Numbered from the stretch's first letter, positions 12,450 to 27,200 are shown. The stretch: DNA of 64,000 nt from Nipponacmea schrenckii (GCA_030562195.1 JAUJPP010000007.1:30811769-30875768), one strand, 5' to 3'. A program made the numbers and translations. Notes: generated by a model not told the origin, from the letters alone.

Positions 12450-15205
12450 TTAAGAATAAGACCAAGGCTTTAAGATTTGAAATTGCTTAAGGATGAGACT
12501 GGTTATTTAATTTTAGCTTCTCTCTTAGCCAAGGCTTTTAAATGCTCGTTTGATTCACGCTTATGGTTTGCTCTCGACGAACAGTCAACCAGAAAATAAT
12601 AAATAACCATACACGAAGTAAAAGTCAGCTTAATATTTCAAACAGATTGGTGCAAAACCTACGGGTTTTAACTTTTAAACACAGTCGATAAGCAATCTAA
12701 TTGTGCTTGAAACCTCAATCGTTTTAACCAATTATTTAGAACTTTTATGATAAAGACACTCGAAAATCAAGGCCATTGACACATTATTCATTGCCTTAAG
12801 TCTCTAATTAAATACAATTACGATTAGAAGAGAGATAGGCACCTAATCAAAGATTTTTTTAATAGGCCGCTTTTTCAAATTGGTGTATTATTTACCGTGC
12901 GATATTATCTGGGGACTCCTTGGAAATTTGAAACACATTCGATGATTGGTCGGTAAAGTGATCAAAGGGTGGGAAGGGAGCCTGAAGGCACGACACGACA
13001 ATATTTAACATATTATCACTTTTCACTAATAAGATGAAATGAAGTGTAAAATAGGAAATTAGACTGAAAAATTATTAATAATTGAGGTTTATTTTAAAAG
13101 AATAAAAATAATTGTCGTTAGAGTTGCTGTTAACACATTATTTCAAAGTTTCTATCTCTTTAGACGTTTTGTTAGTTTTAGTCCTAGTATAGTTCAATTT
13201 CAAAAGTAACTGCTTTCCGATTATTAGGTCAATTGAGCATACATCATTGTCATTGAAATTTCGGTCAAAATTCCAGTAGAACCACTTTTTGTCCGATTAA
13301 TTTTTATTCCAGCAAATACATTTAAGCACCATATTTGGTTGTCGACTCTTCGTAAATTTCTATTGGTTGTCATTTCAATGAATTGAACACACGTGTAGTT
13401 GAACTAATTTGCACCTTTGAAAATCATTCCTGCAAACTATGCTTCGTTTAATGTTTTAAAATTAGATTAGACATGGCGGCACTTCCGGAATGAAGCATAA
13501 TCCATTTTCTGTGTTTAAGTACTCACTTTTTAATTGTATTTGATTGGGAAAACCATGTTCCGGTATGTGGTCAGTAATGAGTATTTTACGGTTTACGTCA
13601 TTTCCGGAAATTGTCATTTTCTTTTGATAATTTCTCTTTACACGTGTATGGGTTGCGTACAAATTCTGTTTTTCAGATAATTTGTACTTAGGTACCTTTA
13701 GCTTATTATTGACTTTCAGGTAATATTCTATGCTTAAATGATCCCTTAAAGACCATTACTTCATAAAATAGCAATTATTTCAACGAATTAGTTGTGAAAA
13801 TTGCAGTGATTTTCTTTCAATTAGCACTTTGTGATTTATCCAATGCCATTAACTGTTGTACAAATTCAAAAGACTGTAATCTTTGTGGTTTCAGATTGTT
13901 TTTAAACTAACAAATTTAGTTCACTGCATCTTGCAATCTATGAGTAGGTTGAGTGCGAAACTCAATATTACAAATCCAATTCATACTCTTTCTAAGAAAA
14001 CTTACAGAATTAAACAAAAACTTTTTGCAATCCCTTTAACAAGGTGGGTCATTGGGTTTGTCTCTTAATATAGATACAAAATAAGGTAGATTCGGTCATG
14101 GTATAGTGATTTTACGGAATCAGGTGTCCAGATATTTCGAGAAACTCATAAAATTATGTCATTAACTGTACAATAAGGTTTTGTCTTAAATAGAATATAA
14201 ACGAAAAAATTAACAAAATACACTCAAAATTTTATGGCAAGTTAAATTAATTTTGAAAAATTCCCATTAAGTCATGTCACAATCATAATTTAAGTACTAA
14301 TGTCATAAAATAGTACTTCTACTAAATGACTGTAATAAATTTAGGTATTAAAAAATACTAAAACACGTGGCAAGATACTTGAAATTGATAAGTAAAAAAA
14401 TATGGTCTAATTAGTTATCTTTTCCCCTGAATAGTTTGTTAGACTTTACAATTAATTTAAAAATAAGTACAAATTTGTAAAGACACATTAGTTATAGTTG
14501 ACAACGGTTTTTATTAAATATTTTAAAAGTCCTTTGTAATTGCTTCATAATAACGTTTTGTCAAACATCTTTAAATGGAGATTCAAAGAACCAAGAAGGC
14601 TTGATTGTCTTTGAATGTAAATGAAGCTGAATATTTCAACATTATGATAGACAAACTTGGTAATAAGATTTGTTAATTAATGGACTATGATTTGTATGGA
14701 AGTTTATCAAGATCTATAAATTATTCACTGATTTAGAAATATCAATATAATTAGGCAGTCGAGGCATGACGAAAATAATTGCTGTATTAGAAAGAGAATT
14801 GTTAAAGATATATTATTTTATTAATTGTCTTTAATTGATGTTTGAAAGAAGTGATAAAATATTCATGGAATATTGTTAAAATAATTCACAGGTAAAGTAT
14901 TCCTAAAAATCTCGGTAACTGATAACCAAGATTGCTACTCTAAATTCTTAAACCTTGAATTGTTGTCGACATGCACCAGAAGCTGTTGAACATGTGAAAA
15001 TTCAAACGTAGAATATGTCAAGAATAAGGAAAGGTTAGGTCGGTTATTTTTAGAACCAAGAAATGCTGAAATGTTTGATTGATTTCCATTGTTAATTGTA
15101 AGAATATCAAGTTTGAATAGCTACCCTATTTTAAGCACAGAAGCTAGTAAAGTTCTAGGTAACTAGGAACCTACAATGCTTTTGTTAAGTTTATGACTTA
15201 TTATT
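12450..15205. other. Spacer between the Msx genes, part 2
   Basis: No gene recognised in this AT-rich stretch. It contains the cluster of ETS-like sites at 13473-13607. Open frames are short and without recognisable domains. Confidence 0.5.
13473..13607. promoter_or_regulatory. Candidate cis-regulatory cluster (ETS/YY1/CRE-like words)
   Basis: Three TTCCGG cores lie within 125 bp (13483-13488, 13558-13563, 13602-13607). The first directly abuts atggcggc, which on the minus strand gives CCGGAAGT next to GCCGCCAT, an ETS plus YY1-type arrangement. A tacgtca CRE-like word is at 13594-13600. No transcript start can be shown, so this is a motif-based guess. Confidence 0.25.
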
Positions 15206-15210
15206 CTTAG

Positions 15211-15437
15211 TCCAAGAAGTACTGGAAAATGTGACTGGATGGCAAAAGTCCAAGAAGTACTGGAAAATGTGACTGTATGGCAAAAGTCCTAGAAGCACTG
15301 GAAAATGTGACTGGATGGCAAAAGTTCTAGAAGTACTGGGAAATGTGACTGGATGGCAAAAGTTCTAGAGGCACTGGAAAATGTGACTGGATGGCAAAAG
15401 TTCTAGAAGTACTGGAAAATGAGACTGAATGGTGTAA
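15211..15437. repeat. 38-bp minisatellite, six copies
   Basis: Units begin at 15211, 15249, 15287, 15325, 15363 and 15401 and read like 'aagtactggaaaatgtgact' plus ggatggcaaaag. The copies are nearly identical, and the last one decays. It lies about 1 kb past the stop codon of the minus-strand Msx gene. Confidence 0.9.
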
Positions 15438-15439
15438 AC

Positions 15440-16473
15440 AAGTTTCTGCCACTTTTCCAAGTGAAAAGACTAAGCGACCAGATCTATTGACCACTATATT
15501 TACAAGGGGGTTCTGTCTCATTCTCATGATTCTGAACGACATATCCAACAGAAACGCGACGACGCTATCCATATACATGGCGCTGAATTCTCAATCGCTG
15601 ATTCCATACCAACCAGATCTACAGATAGAATTCAGCAGATCATTGATGATCATTGTTGTAGTTTTTGGTGACACTGGTTTGTCTCTCCTTTAGCTGCCCA
15701 TGCTACAAATTGTCTTTCTCTAGAGCATTGAAAACTGAATGCTTTGTGAATTATGAGGACCATTCAAAAAGTAAAATGCGTTTCTCAACAAATTCTATAA
15801 AACATAAGTATCATACATTCTTCTGTTGTGTAGGGTGGACTCTTTTACTGATCATCAAAATAAATAAAAGACATATTTAGAGTCCAATGACTGTGATATA
15901 TAAATGTTTTATATTTATACAACAATGTATTTTTTACAATTACTTATAAAAAAAATTAACAAAAACAAAACAATGTTTAACACCTGTACTGATGTCATTA
16001 CTAGAAAACTTATTTTCTACCCAATTCTTTTCATAATGTTACAATCATCTCTGAATCTATTTACAATTTATGAATGGGCATTGAATGAATCTGCCCAAAA
16101 ATCATAAATAATAGTAATGAGAAAGCAAAGGAAATAATCATAAACTGGTTCATTTATAATCAGGAGTTTTAAAGAAGAATGAAGAAAAATTAATGAAATT
16201 TAAAGATAGAAATTTCAACAGGAATACGTAACATTATTTAAGCACTATTACTGTTTTTCAATAAATAAAACTATCAAAAACAACCATAACAATTTCAAGT
16301 CACTCTTTGTAACCCATGTACAAAGTACGCCGTTCTGTGATACTATACAGTTCTTGCACCAACTTTGATCCTGTCCACCATCTAAGTTTAACGATGCAAA
16401 TTCAGTCACCCGGAAACTAGAACTACACTTTTGACTAAAACTGAGTTCAATCGATAAGAGTCATTCAAAAATC
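15440..16473. other. 3' flank of Msx copy B
   Basis: This stretch lies downstream of the minus-strand Msx gene and probably includes its 3' UTR. No good minus-strand AATAAA signal was found. Overlapping short frames on both strands have no recognisable domain. Confidence 0.4.
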
Positions 16474-17525
<1,052 letters not shown>

Positions 17526-17885
17526 TTTTAAATGTTTATTTAAATTCTATGAAACTTATAAATATCCGTAACTGTTAAATAATATTTTTTTAAGTTATAA
17601 CTTGATGAAGAGTTTACAAGAAATAAATTTCACTGAACCATGTTTGTCATCTTATACTTCATCCCCGCGTGCACTTGTTATTCTCGCAAATACGTCAAGC
17701 ATCATAACTCTTTCTCATTGGTTGTTATTTAGTGATAAGATAATATTAAATGGCGCCCTAATAGCCATTACACGACCGCTCATTGACCAATTTATTATGA
17801 TTGACAGGCAGTAGTTCAGAAAATAATTAGCACGTAGCCAAATCGACAAGAGTTTGATGTAGGAGAACTGCTCCGCCCCCTGTTT
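17526..17885 (-). promoter_or_regulatory. Probable promoter and 5' leader of Msx copy B
   Basis: Upstream of the minus-strand ATG lie an attgg at 17717-17721 (a CCAAT box in gene orientation) and a GC-box-like CCGCCCC at 17873-17879. No clear TATA box is present. Inferred from position only. Confidence 0.35.
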
Positions 17886-17889
17886 AGAT

Positions 17890-20765
17890 TTATTTGAAGT
17901 GAGTTCAATGTGATATTATAAAGTGAACAATTCGTCTCATGTTGGTTAACTATTTTATCTCATTAGAACAATTTCTATCAACTGTAACGCGCTTCTTTAG
18001 AATTAACCAATAGAGGAAAAGGAAAATTTATTGCCTGTTGGCGCCGAAGCTAACTATTTACAGATTGTTATTTGAGTCTCAAATTTTGAGGTTAGTTTGA
18101 GATATCTGATAGAATGTTGACTACTCCTTGTATTTTGTTAATAATAATAATAACAATTCTAAACACACACAAACAGAAATATAATTTTATATATCCATAC
18201 TGAATTTTTTCGAATTTCCTTATTCTATTTGGGATAATCAACACGAAATTGCGAAAATAAAAATAATGTGGATTTTTAAGTGGAATAAGAAAACTCTTTA
18301 CTTTGATATTTCACTCAATAACATGTATCAGAAAGGTTTACTCTATTGAGTTATTTAAAAAACCAAAACGTGTAACCTTTATGCAAAATTGTACCCAATC
18401 CTGATAACCATTGACAATTCGAAAGAAATTAGAATGCAAATCGAAAAATGTTAAATAGAGTTTAACGCCTTACTCCTCTGTACCAGATGTACGATTTACA
18501 GAAAATCACCGACTTCATGACTAAACAGTGGTAGGACATATATCTTGTTTTTGAAGAAGGACGGAACATGAGCTGTTCATAACACGCGAAAAAGAAAAAT
18601 CATTCCCAGTTATTTGATAATTTTATCTTTTGTACTTTTCTTAATTATGATCATAAAAATGTCAAACTTGTATTAAATTAAAAGATAACTTTTAGAACAT
18701 TTCATTCATAACTAAATCACTTTATCTGGGGGTAATCTAAAGGCTTGGTAGATTTCAGATATCTTAGTAATAAGAGGTATCAGATAAACAGTATTGAAAT
18801 TGGCGTGGGCCTGGCCTTAAATTCTAATCTAAGAGCTTCGTCTAAGCTCATTCCGTATTATTAGTTTTTTACTCATATTTGCTCCTTGACGTCAATCCTC
18901 TCTCAAAACTACATTCACGCGTTTATAGTGTTTTTGATATTTGAGTAATAATATGCACAATTTCAAAGCCATTTGTAAGCCTTATTAAAGATTCAGATAA
19001 GGTAACTATATTTATTTTAAAAAATTATAGAGGTCTTCAGCCGATTCAAAATCTCTCATCCAAGTCTCTAGATGAACGGTATGATGATATCCAGAAATTA
19101 GCTAACTGCTAACAGTTGGAATCAAATGATTGATCACAGTTTCCAACCACTCAGAAATACAACAAGTCCATGCTAGCTATACATGTGAATACAAATAAGC
19201 AAAGGCATATTTTGCAGGGATCTGAAGCATCAAGTTGCAAGAAGCCATTGAAAATTCAGTTTCAGATTACGACATCGGAAATGCCTACCCCTTGCCTTGT
19301 TTTGTAGAAGTGATCTGTGATATTCTTAAAAAGTCATAAGATAAGTTGAGATTTCTATTACAACAGAAACTGATGAAATTACCAAGATAAAGATGTTATT
19401 AATTTGTAATAGCTAAGAGCTATATGTAATTAGCCTATATTATTGTTATTATTACCTGTTTATTTATCAGAAGACTTGTCAATAAGATATAGATAGGGGT
19501 ATATCAATATCCCATTACATCTATATCGTCATATCATAATATATGACACTAATTTGTTATACGCTGTATCTACTGTTTATTAGACCCCCTAGAGCAATTA
19601 TTATATTATGTAATCATATCTTTACAGAAAGTGATCTACCCATGTATTGTTTAGTCTAGGAGATCTAGTTTGTCATTGTAATTAACAGTTTCTGAGACAC
19701 AAAGGCACTGCCTCCCTATTCCATATTCTCTTTGACTAGTAACGGTCTTTGTCAATAATAAAACTATAAAATGTTAAAATACTTTAACGTTAAAGTTGAT
19801 ATATTTAATCTGTTTAGTTGAGATTTGAAATGTTGCGAAAGTAAAATATATTTTGTTAAACAGTGAACACATTACAGTAGAATAACACAACTTGAGGATA
19901 GTCATCTGGAACATTCGTTCTATGTGGTTTTATCACAGCCCCAATACAAAGCTGGCCTTAGTCACATCTATGGAGACCTGCTTTTTAAAGAATAGAGTTA
20001 GTTCTAGCAGTGTGCTGTATGGTCTGCTATCACAGTCTGTAAGAAGATTATCTCTTTAGAATAAACGGGCTATTTCTTCCGGCCTAACTCTGTTGATATA
20101 TCAGTTTCTTAAATGTGCATTGGAGCCTATTACAGTAGATGACGTATTAGGATTGTACAAGAAAGTATAACAAAATTGTGAACACTTGCAACAAATGATA
20201 AAATTATAGCCGTTGGTAACCTAACTTCAATATTTCACAGCCAACTTGGCGGCTTCGTATGCGTCATTGAACCGAATTAGATTATTACGTTTGGTCAATT
20301 GATTTCGGACACAGTTTTTAAGTTGATAGGATGATAGTGCTATCCATTTGCCATTCTGTTTAACGCCCGAGTTAAACAGGACGAACCGTAACAAAGTTAG
20401 ATTAACAGGGCGAACTGATACCCTATTGTTAACCCTTTGATCACAGTAATTCAATTAGAAGTGGGTAATGGGCTTGATTATGAAAAGGGAAACTGAGAAA
20501 AGAAAGGTTGAGCTTGAAAGAAGGTTAAAAGTCAAGAGCAATTACTATCGTATAACAATTTTAGTAGATTTTAAAGTTGATATATTGGCTTTAATTGGGA
20601 TATGTCAGTCAGTATCAGTTGTTACAAGTTAGTTATTGCTACTTTTTCTAGTCACTATTTTAATGATCATTAACAATCTATGTAGAAAAATAAAGAGTAA
20701 TCAACAAGTTCCATGTATTTCTTCTCTTCTCAAAAGTAGTCAGGTAGAAGGTAGAATATATTTCC
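17890..20765. other. Intergenic, no gene recognised
   Basis: AT-rich sequence between Msx copy B and the 36-bp array. Open frames are short and lack recognisable domains. No RNA gene was recognised. Confidence 0.5.
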
Positions 20766-20779
20766 AGATTCTATCTCTA

Positions 20780-21830
20780 TATAAAGATACAATAAAACTC
20801 TGGATGTTATCTCTATATAAAGATAAAATAAATCTCTGGATGTTATCTCTATATAAAGATAAAATAAATCTCTAGATGTTATCTCTATATAAAGATAAAA
20901 TAAATCTCTAGATGTTATCTCTATAGAAAGATACAATAAAAAATCTAAATGTTAAATCTAGATTTTATCTCTATATAAAGATACAATAAAAAATCTAAAG
21001 TTAAATCTAGATGTTATCTCTATATAAAGATACAATAAATCTCTAGATGTTATCTCTATATAAAGATACAATAAATCTCTAGATGTTATCTCTATATAAA
21101 GATACAATAAATCTCTAGATGTTATCTCTATATAAAGATAAAATAAAACTCTAAATTTTTATCTCTATATAAAGATACAATAAAACTCTGGATGTTATCT
21201 CTATATAAAGATAAAATAAATCTCTAGATGTTATCTCTATATAAAGATAAAATAAATCTCTAGATGTTATCTCTATATAAAGATAAAATAAATCTCTAGA
21301 TGTTATCTCTATAGAAAGATACAATAAAAAATCTAAATGTTAAATCTAGATTTTATCTCTATATAAAGATACAATAAATCTCTAGATGTTATCTCTATAT
21401 AAAGATAAAATAAATCTCTAGATGTTATCTCTATAGAAAGATACAATAAAAAATCTAAATGTTAAATCTAGATTTTATCTCTATATAAAGATGAAATAAA
21501 TCTCTAGTTTTAATCTCTATATAAAGATAAAATAAATCTCTAGATGTTATCTATATAGAAAGATACAATAAAACTCTAGATGTTATTTCTATATAAAAAT
21601 AAAATAAATCTCTAAATGTTATCTCTAAAGAAAGATACAATAAAAGTCTAGATTTTGACTCTATACAAAACAAATCGCTAGATGTTATCTTTGTAGAAAG
21701 ATAAAATAAAACTCTGGGTTTTATCTCTATAGAAAGATAACATGAATCTCTAGCTGATAGAAAGATGTAACTCTCTAAATGTTATTTCTATAGAAATATC
21801 GAATACATCTCTAGACGTGAGCTCTATAGA
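20780..21830. repeat. 36-bp palindromic minisatellite array
   Basis: About 29 copies of a unit reading like ttatctctatataaagataa followed by aataaatctctagatg. The first 20 bases are a near-perfect palindrome, with one C/A mismatch between the halves, so each unit can form a hairpin. Blocks of variant units (caataaaaaatctaaatg) recur at intervals, suggesting higher-order amplification. The array decays after about 21560. Open frames through it on both strands (LSLYKDKINLWM-type repeats) are artefacts of the period being a multiple of three. Confidence 0.93.
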
Positions 21831-21923
21831 AGATAGCTTGCCAGGCAAGGTAACATACGCACACTGGCAGCATTGAATTTGAAAAATAAATTGAGCAAAA
21901 ACATTCACTGAATGAATATTGAA

Positions 21924-22880
21924 GTCAAGGGCAAAAACACAAAAATTGTTCATGGAAAATCGTCAAATTAAAACTTGACCACCATCTTATCTATTTCAAT
22001 ACTCATCAAATCTATTTAAAAAATTGTAGCTTATTTTGCACCCACAAATATTTTTGACGCAATTTTACTAAGTCAAGGGCAACAACTCAAAAACCATTCG
22101 TTAAAAAAAGTCGATAAGTCAAACTTGACTAATGTCTTATCAATTATGATGCTTACACCAAGTTCCATCAAAATCCTTTGAAAATTAAAGCTCCTTATTG
22201 CAGCCACAATAGAATTTTGACGCAATTTTACTAAGTCAAGAGCAATAAATCAAAACAGTTCATTGAAAAACCGTCAAATTCAAACTTGACTGAGGTCTAA
22301 TCAATTCCAATGCTCACACCAAGTTTCATCAAAATCAATGAAAATTGGAGGATTTGTTGCATCGAAACTAAAATTTAGCAAGGTTTTAAACAGTCAAGGG
22401 CAATAACTCAAAAACTGTTCATCGAACTCGACCGTTGTCTTATCAATTCCAATGCTCACACCAAGTTTCAACAAAATCCATTGAAAATTGTAGCTCCTAT
22501 TGCACCCAAAATAAAATTTTGACGCAATCTTACTAAAGGGAATAACTCAAAAACTGTTCATCGAGAAATCTCCAAATTCGAACTTGACCGTCGTCTTATC
22601 AATTCCAATGCTCACAACAACTTTCATTTAAATCCAATGAAAACTGTAGCTTCTATTTTATCTTCAACAAATATAGAGGCAGGGGCAATAACTCAAAAAC
22701 TGCTTATCGAAAAATCTTCCAAATCAAACTTTATCAATACCAATGCTCATACCAAGTTTCATTGAAATCCATATAAAATTGTAGCTTCTATAGTGTCTAC
22801 AACAAATATTGACGGACCGTCAGACCGACGGGCGGGGGCGACGACAATATACGTCAACATATTCATGTGGGCGTATAAAA
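21924..22880. repeat. Six-unit degenerate tandem array, about 150-bp units, 'gggcaataactc' type
   Basis: Units start near 21924, 22072, 22235, 22393, 22535 and 22680. Each shows, in order, gtcaagggcaataactcaaa, gttcatcgaaaa, caaacttgac, cttatcaattccaatgctca, accaagtttcatcaaaatcc and tgaaaattgtagc, ending in caattttacta. The last unit ends in a GC-rich tail (attgacggaccgtcagaccg plus acgggcggg) and tgggcgtataaaaatt. I remember this word family as a common interspersed repeat in mollusc genomes, but that is memory, not a search. Confidence 0.85.
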
Positions 22881-22884
22881 ATTA

Positions 22885-23805
22885 TATTATACCTCTAGTT
22901 CTTTATAATTATTTAAAACTACAATATCAGTATTTCGCGAGATAGAACAAAACAAAGGAGAAACGAACATAATATGTTTACTCCAAAAAATATATATTTG
23001 CACAGGTCAAATGTATAGTAAACTAAAAAAAAAGGTTTTAAAATTTTCCATCCATTGAAAATGATACAAATCTTACACGACGTGTCTTCTATTGATTAAG
23101 GTATCAAATTGGCATCGAATTATAGCAAGGATTCTTGTCTTATCCCAATTTGGGGATAAGATTTGAGATTAAGTGTTTATAATATTCCCTCTGATTTTAT
23201 CATTGATAGTAATGATACAAAATCACTTGATATTTGAATCAAACTATCTACAGAAAGAGAAGTACTTTAATGTCTTTGGGTGTTAAATTTCTTTCTTGAT
23301 TTACCATCTTCATTATTCTTTTTGAATGGCTTATTAAATCTAGTTTCTAATTAATAATTTCTTTTGAATTTTATCTTTATTAGAACTTTTATTTTTCTCT
23401 AAAACATCTTATTTATTTTCAATTAGTAAAGACATAAATATTTGGTCTCTATTGTAACGTCATTTTTTATGCTTCGTAACAGTGATTTATGTATTTTTAT
23501 TCTTAATTGTAATCAAACATTATAGAGAGATAATTACACCAAAAATCAATAAATTGTTTTAATTATGAAAGATTATGAAGAATAATGAATGCTTAGTGGC
23601 CGTGATAAATAAAGATTGATAAAATACTGAATAATTTAGTAGAGCAAAATAGAGATTTATTGCACAGTTTATGAAGAAATTTTAACTATGATATTGTGTT
23701 TAATGAAAGTATAGTTAAGGTAATTTGGAAACTAATAACGTAGTCTTGAATATTACCTGATAATTTAACCACATCTTAATACCCTGTACACACGATTGTT
23801 TCGAA
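22885..23805. other. Intergenic, nothing recognised
   Basis: AT-rich filler between two tandem arrays. No gene, RNA or repeat is evident. Confidence 0.5.
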
Positions 23806-23807
23806 TT

Positions 23808-24205
23808 TTTGTGTCTGTTCCCAGAGCACAGACAGTTTAACCGTAGCCTTGTCTGTTCCGAGAGCACCGACAGTTTTGCGCTGCCTTGTCTGTTTTCAGA
23901 GCACAGACAGGTTTCCGTTGCCCTGTCTACTCGTAGGGCACAGACAGTTTTTATGATGCCTTGTCTGTTTTCAGAGCATAGATAGTTTTCCCGTTGCCTT
24001 GTCTGTACGCAGAGTACAGACAGTTTAACCGTTGCTGTGTCTGTTTCCAGAGCACAGTCAGTTTGGCTGTAGCCTTGTCTGTTCCCACAGCTACAGTTTT
24101 GTATTTGCCTTATCTGTTATCGGAACATTGTCTTGTCTGTTCTCAGAGAACAGACAGTTTTTCCACTGCTTTGTCTGTTCCCAGAGCAAAGATATTTAAC
24201 CATTG
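23808..24205. repeat. Hairpin-forming minisatellite, about 38-bp units
   Basis: About eleven units of the form ttgtctgttcccagagcaca plus gacagtttaaccgttgcc. Every intact unit contains TGTCTGT and ACAGACA as inverted arms around a short centre. One copy (24134-24156) is a perfect 23-bp palindrome with 11-bp arms and one central base. The plus-strand open frame through 23994-24281 is a repeat artefact. Confidence 0.9.
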
Positions 24206-24209
24206 CCTT

Positions 24210-27200
24210 TGCAAAAATCAGTGGATCAAAATGAAGTACCTCCAAGGTAGAAAATTACATTTTAGGGATAAACAATTGTAGCATTCTCTTTAAATGACAG
24301 TCCAAGTGAAATTTACAAATGTCCATTTGTATCAAAGTTGTGATACAGTACAATATTATACTTAACTGGCAATCTATATTACCACAGAAAGTGTAGAGCT
24401 TCCCTTAGATTCCTAAAAAGTAATAATACGGTATGCGAACATACAAAATTGAGAAAATATTCAATAGAATAACCAATCACAATGTCGTAATCATTCAAAA
24501 AATAAGACCAAATTTCCTTATTCAGGACTAAACTTAATTTTGCAATCGGAAGTTACTCAGAAGATAAATAGTTTCTCGTTGCTGATTGGATAATATGATT
24601 AATTTGACTGAATTAAAGGAAGTGTGGTGTTTTTTCTCTTTCTTTCAATATTCCACTGAATAACAATAGTGTAGCAGAACATCGATTGCATGTAAATGTC
24701 CATGAAACCTTTTTTTTTTTTTTTTACAAAAGCTCTACTCTTTTAAAATTGTGACACAACTTTTGTTCTCTATGTGACAAAATGAGCACGCTTCATGCTG
24801 CTTGTTTAAAGAAGCTTTTGTTTATTTGATGGCCACTGCACGAGGACCAAACCTAAATATATGGGATTGAATTGGAACAAATTTATTGAAATAACTGGGC
24901 AGATTAGCAAAGTCGTTTGTTGAAAATTGAAAATTTATTGCTTCATGAATGAAATGAGATAATGGGAGATTTGAATCAGCGGGCGGATCGGGGTAGTATT
25001 CTTCAATAGTTAACAAATCTAACTAAACTCATTTATTATAACCTTTTTCTCATCGTCGTCAATAACCACCTTGTCATTCTGTTCACATGTAATTTAAAAT
25101 CATTTGGGAAGACAAAGTGTAATTTTCTACAGTTGCTTCCTGAATTTAATCCTAGCAAATAACATCTCATTTTGGCTTCACCTTGCTTTGTCATTCTCTG
25201 ACATCCGATGTATTAGAGGGGATTAGTTATCTTACAATTTCTTAAACAAATACTAAAGTCATCAGTAGTTCCTGCAATTCCCCTAAAACTAAATGTTTGA
25301 TGCCGTTATTAGTTGGGAAGGCCTTACGTGATACAAATATATTCAAGATTAGTGATATCATCAAGCACTGTTTTAGTGGAAGTGTAGGAACCACAGACGT
25401 CATACTAAAAATTGGAATAGTGCACATTGATGCCAACGGTGTCCCCAATATACATACATTTTTTAGAAACACCTTTTCGCAATCTTTTTAAGCTCACAGT
25501 ATACTATGTTTGCTGGGAAACAGCTATATATGAAAATACAGATATGCAATGTGTTCACAATTGTAAAAGTTTGCGCGTTTTTTTGTAAACAGAACTTAAC
25601 CCATTTTCAGAACATCATTAGTATTCCAGTTTCCCCAGACAAAAATAACGAGTCACTTCAAATATAATTAGACGAAGCGATTAGTATAAGAGAGAAAAAA
25701 CTTAGAAGTTGGTTATCAGCTAATTATGATATTAATAATACACCTGTCTTGAACTAATTTACATCTTAATGGGTATTTTAATTATTTCCAAACCTTGGTT
25801 ATTAATAACCCGCTGTGGTGTTTCAATACACTTAACATCCTACTAGAAAAAAGACGATCTCCGATAAGCGTTATGAGAATATTATTAAGATATGCTATCA
25901 GTGCCATAATATTAATATTTTATAAAATTGACATTTAAGTAAAGTTTTTAAAATACACTTTAAAACAGTGATACTACTGTATCATTTATGTTAATGCCAT
26001 AATAAATTTTCATTGCTATTTTTCCCAAGTGCTTCTTTTAAATTATTCATTTCAGAAATAAATAGTATTTTGCCTTGTCTTCTGATGAACTGTTATTTTC
26101 AATACGCAATAACGACTCATGCCAAACTTTACTTATTATCCCTTTATTTATCCCAATTAGAACATAAGAAAATACCCTACTTTTGGCTCCACCATGTTCT
26201 CACCTCTTCTTGTCCTCTTTTTTCTTTTTTTAACATATTTTCTTTTTGTAATATTAAGGTCTTGTAACAGATCTTGAAGACTCTTGATAACCTTATATTA
26301 TTTATTTTCTTCTAGGGCATAAGGAATGTATATCTTTTCTTTCTCAATTCAAATTGTTCATAGTGAATAAGCAGAATAGTGGAATTGCATTCTTTTAGAT
26401 GTTAATAGAGACATTTGTCCATACATTGATTCCTTCTGGTATGTAAGCCTAAACAGGAATTTACACTTGACACCCATTGGATACAAGTCTGTGATTTGCA
26501 GAAAGAATGGGCTCCACATCTTTGGACAAGTTAAAATCAATTAGACGGAAACTGCACTTCATATGCTGACCTGACCAACTTTAACTTGTCCTTTTTTAAA
26601 GTGATAATTCTTTGAGTAAAAATCCTTTTAAAAATTCGATCACAACCATATTTAACGAGCCTGTGATTTAGGAGCCATTTGGATTAACTTTACTTGTAAA
26701 TTGCAAACTAAACTGTGTATTTGACCCTTGATTTAATGTCAAAGTATATCTACTTTATCAGTTTGCTTGTAAAGGATATGCTTGAAGCAAGACATGCGGT
26801 GGCGCCTTAAAGGTCCCCTCTCAAGTATATATTGTTTTTTACCTCGTGTGAAAGCAATTATAAAGCACTGTACATAAAGGACTTGAAACGCCCCGTGACT
26901 GATGTGATCCGCCCTAGTCTTTGTCCCTTCAGCAATTTGTAAAGACTTGAGACTATTAGCGTATACATTGTTTGTTGATATACATCCAATTTGTTCAATT
27001 TTCAACTCATCCATTTACAATGCAAGTACTTGTTGATGTGAGATTAATGATATACAGTCCAAACCAAATTGAGGGTTCCGAGAATGTTTTTTGATGAATA
27101 CTTTAGAATTAAGGCACCGTGTCTGTAATATGTTAACCAATTATTTGTTGAAAAAATCGAATTGACATTCACTTGTTACAATATGAATATTCACAAATAC

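Noticed and set aside
20636..20936. ORFs encoding LSLYKDKINLWM-type repeats on both strands
   Set aside because: The 36-bp unit is divisible by three, so any stop-free unit gives a long frame. No gene context.
23808..24205. CRISPR-like repeat-spacer array
   Set aside because: This is eukaryotic DNA. The units are contiguous minisatellite copies without unique spacers, and no cas genes are present.
24822..25016. Minus-strand ORF beginning MLTIEEYYPDPPADS
   Set aside because: Composition looks somewhat protein-like and the region is less AT-rich, but I could not tie it to any family or exon structure. Left as unresolved intergenic sequence.
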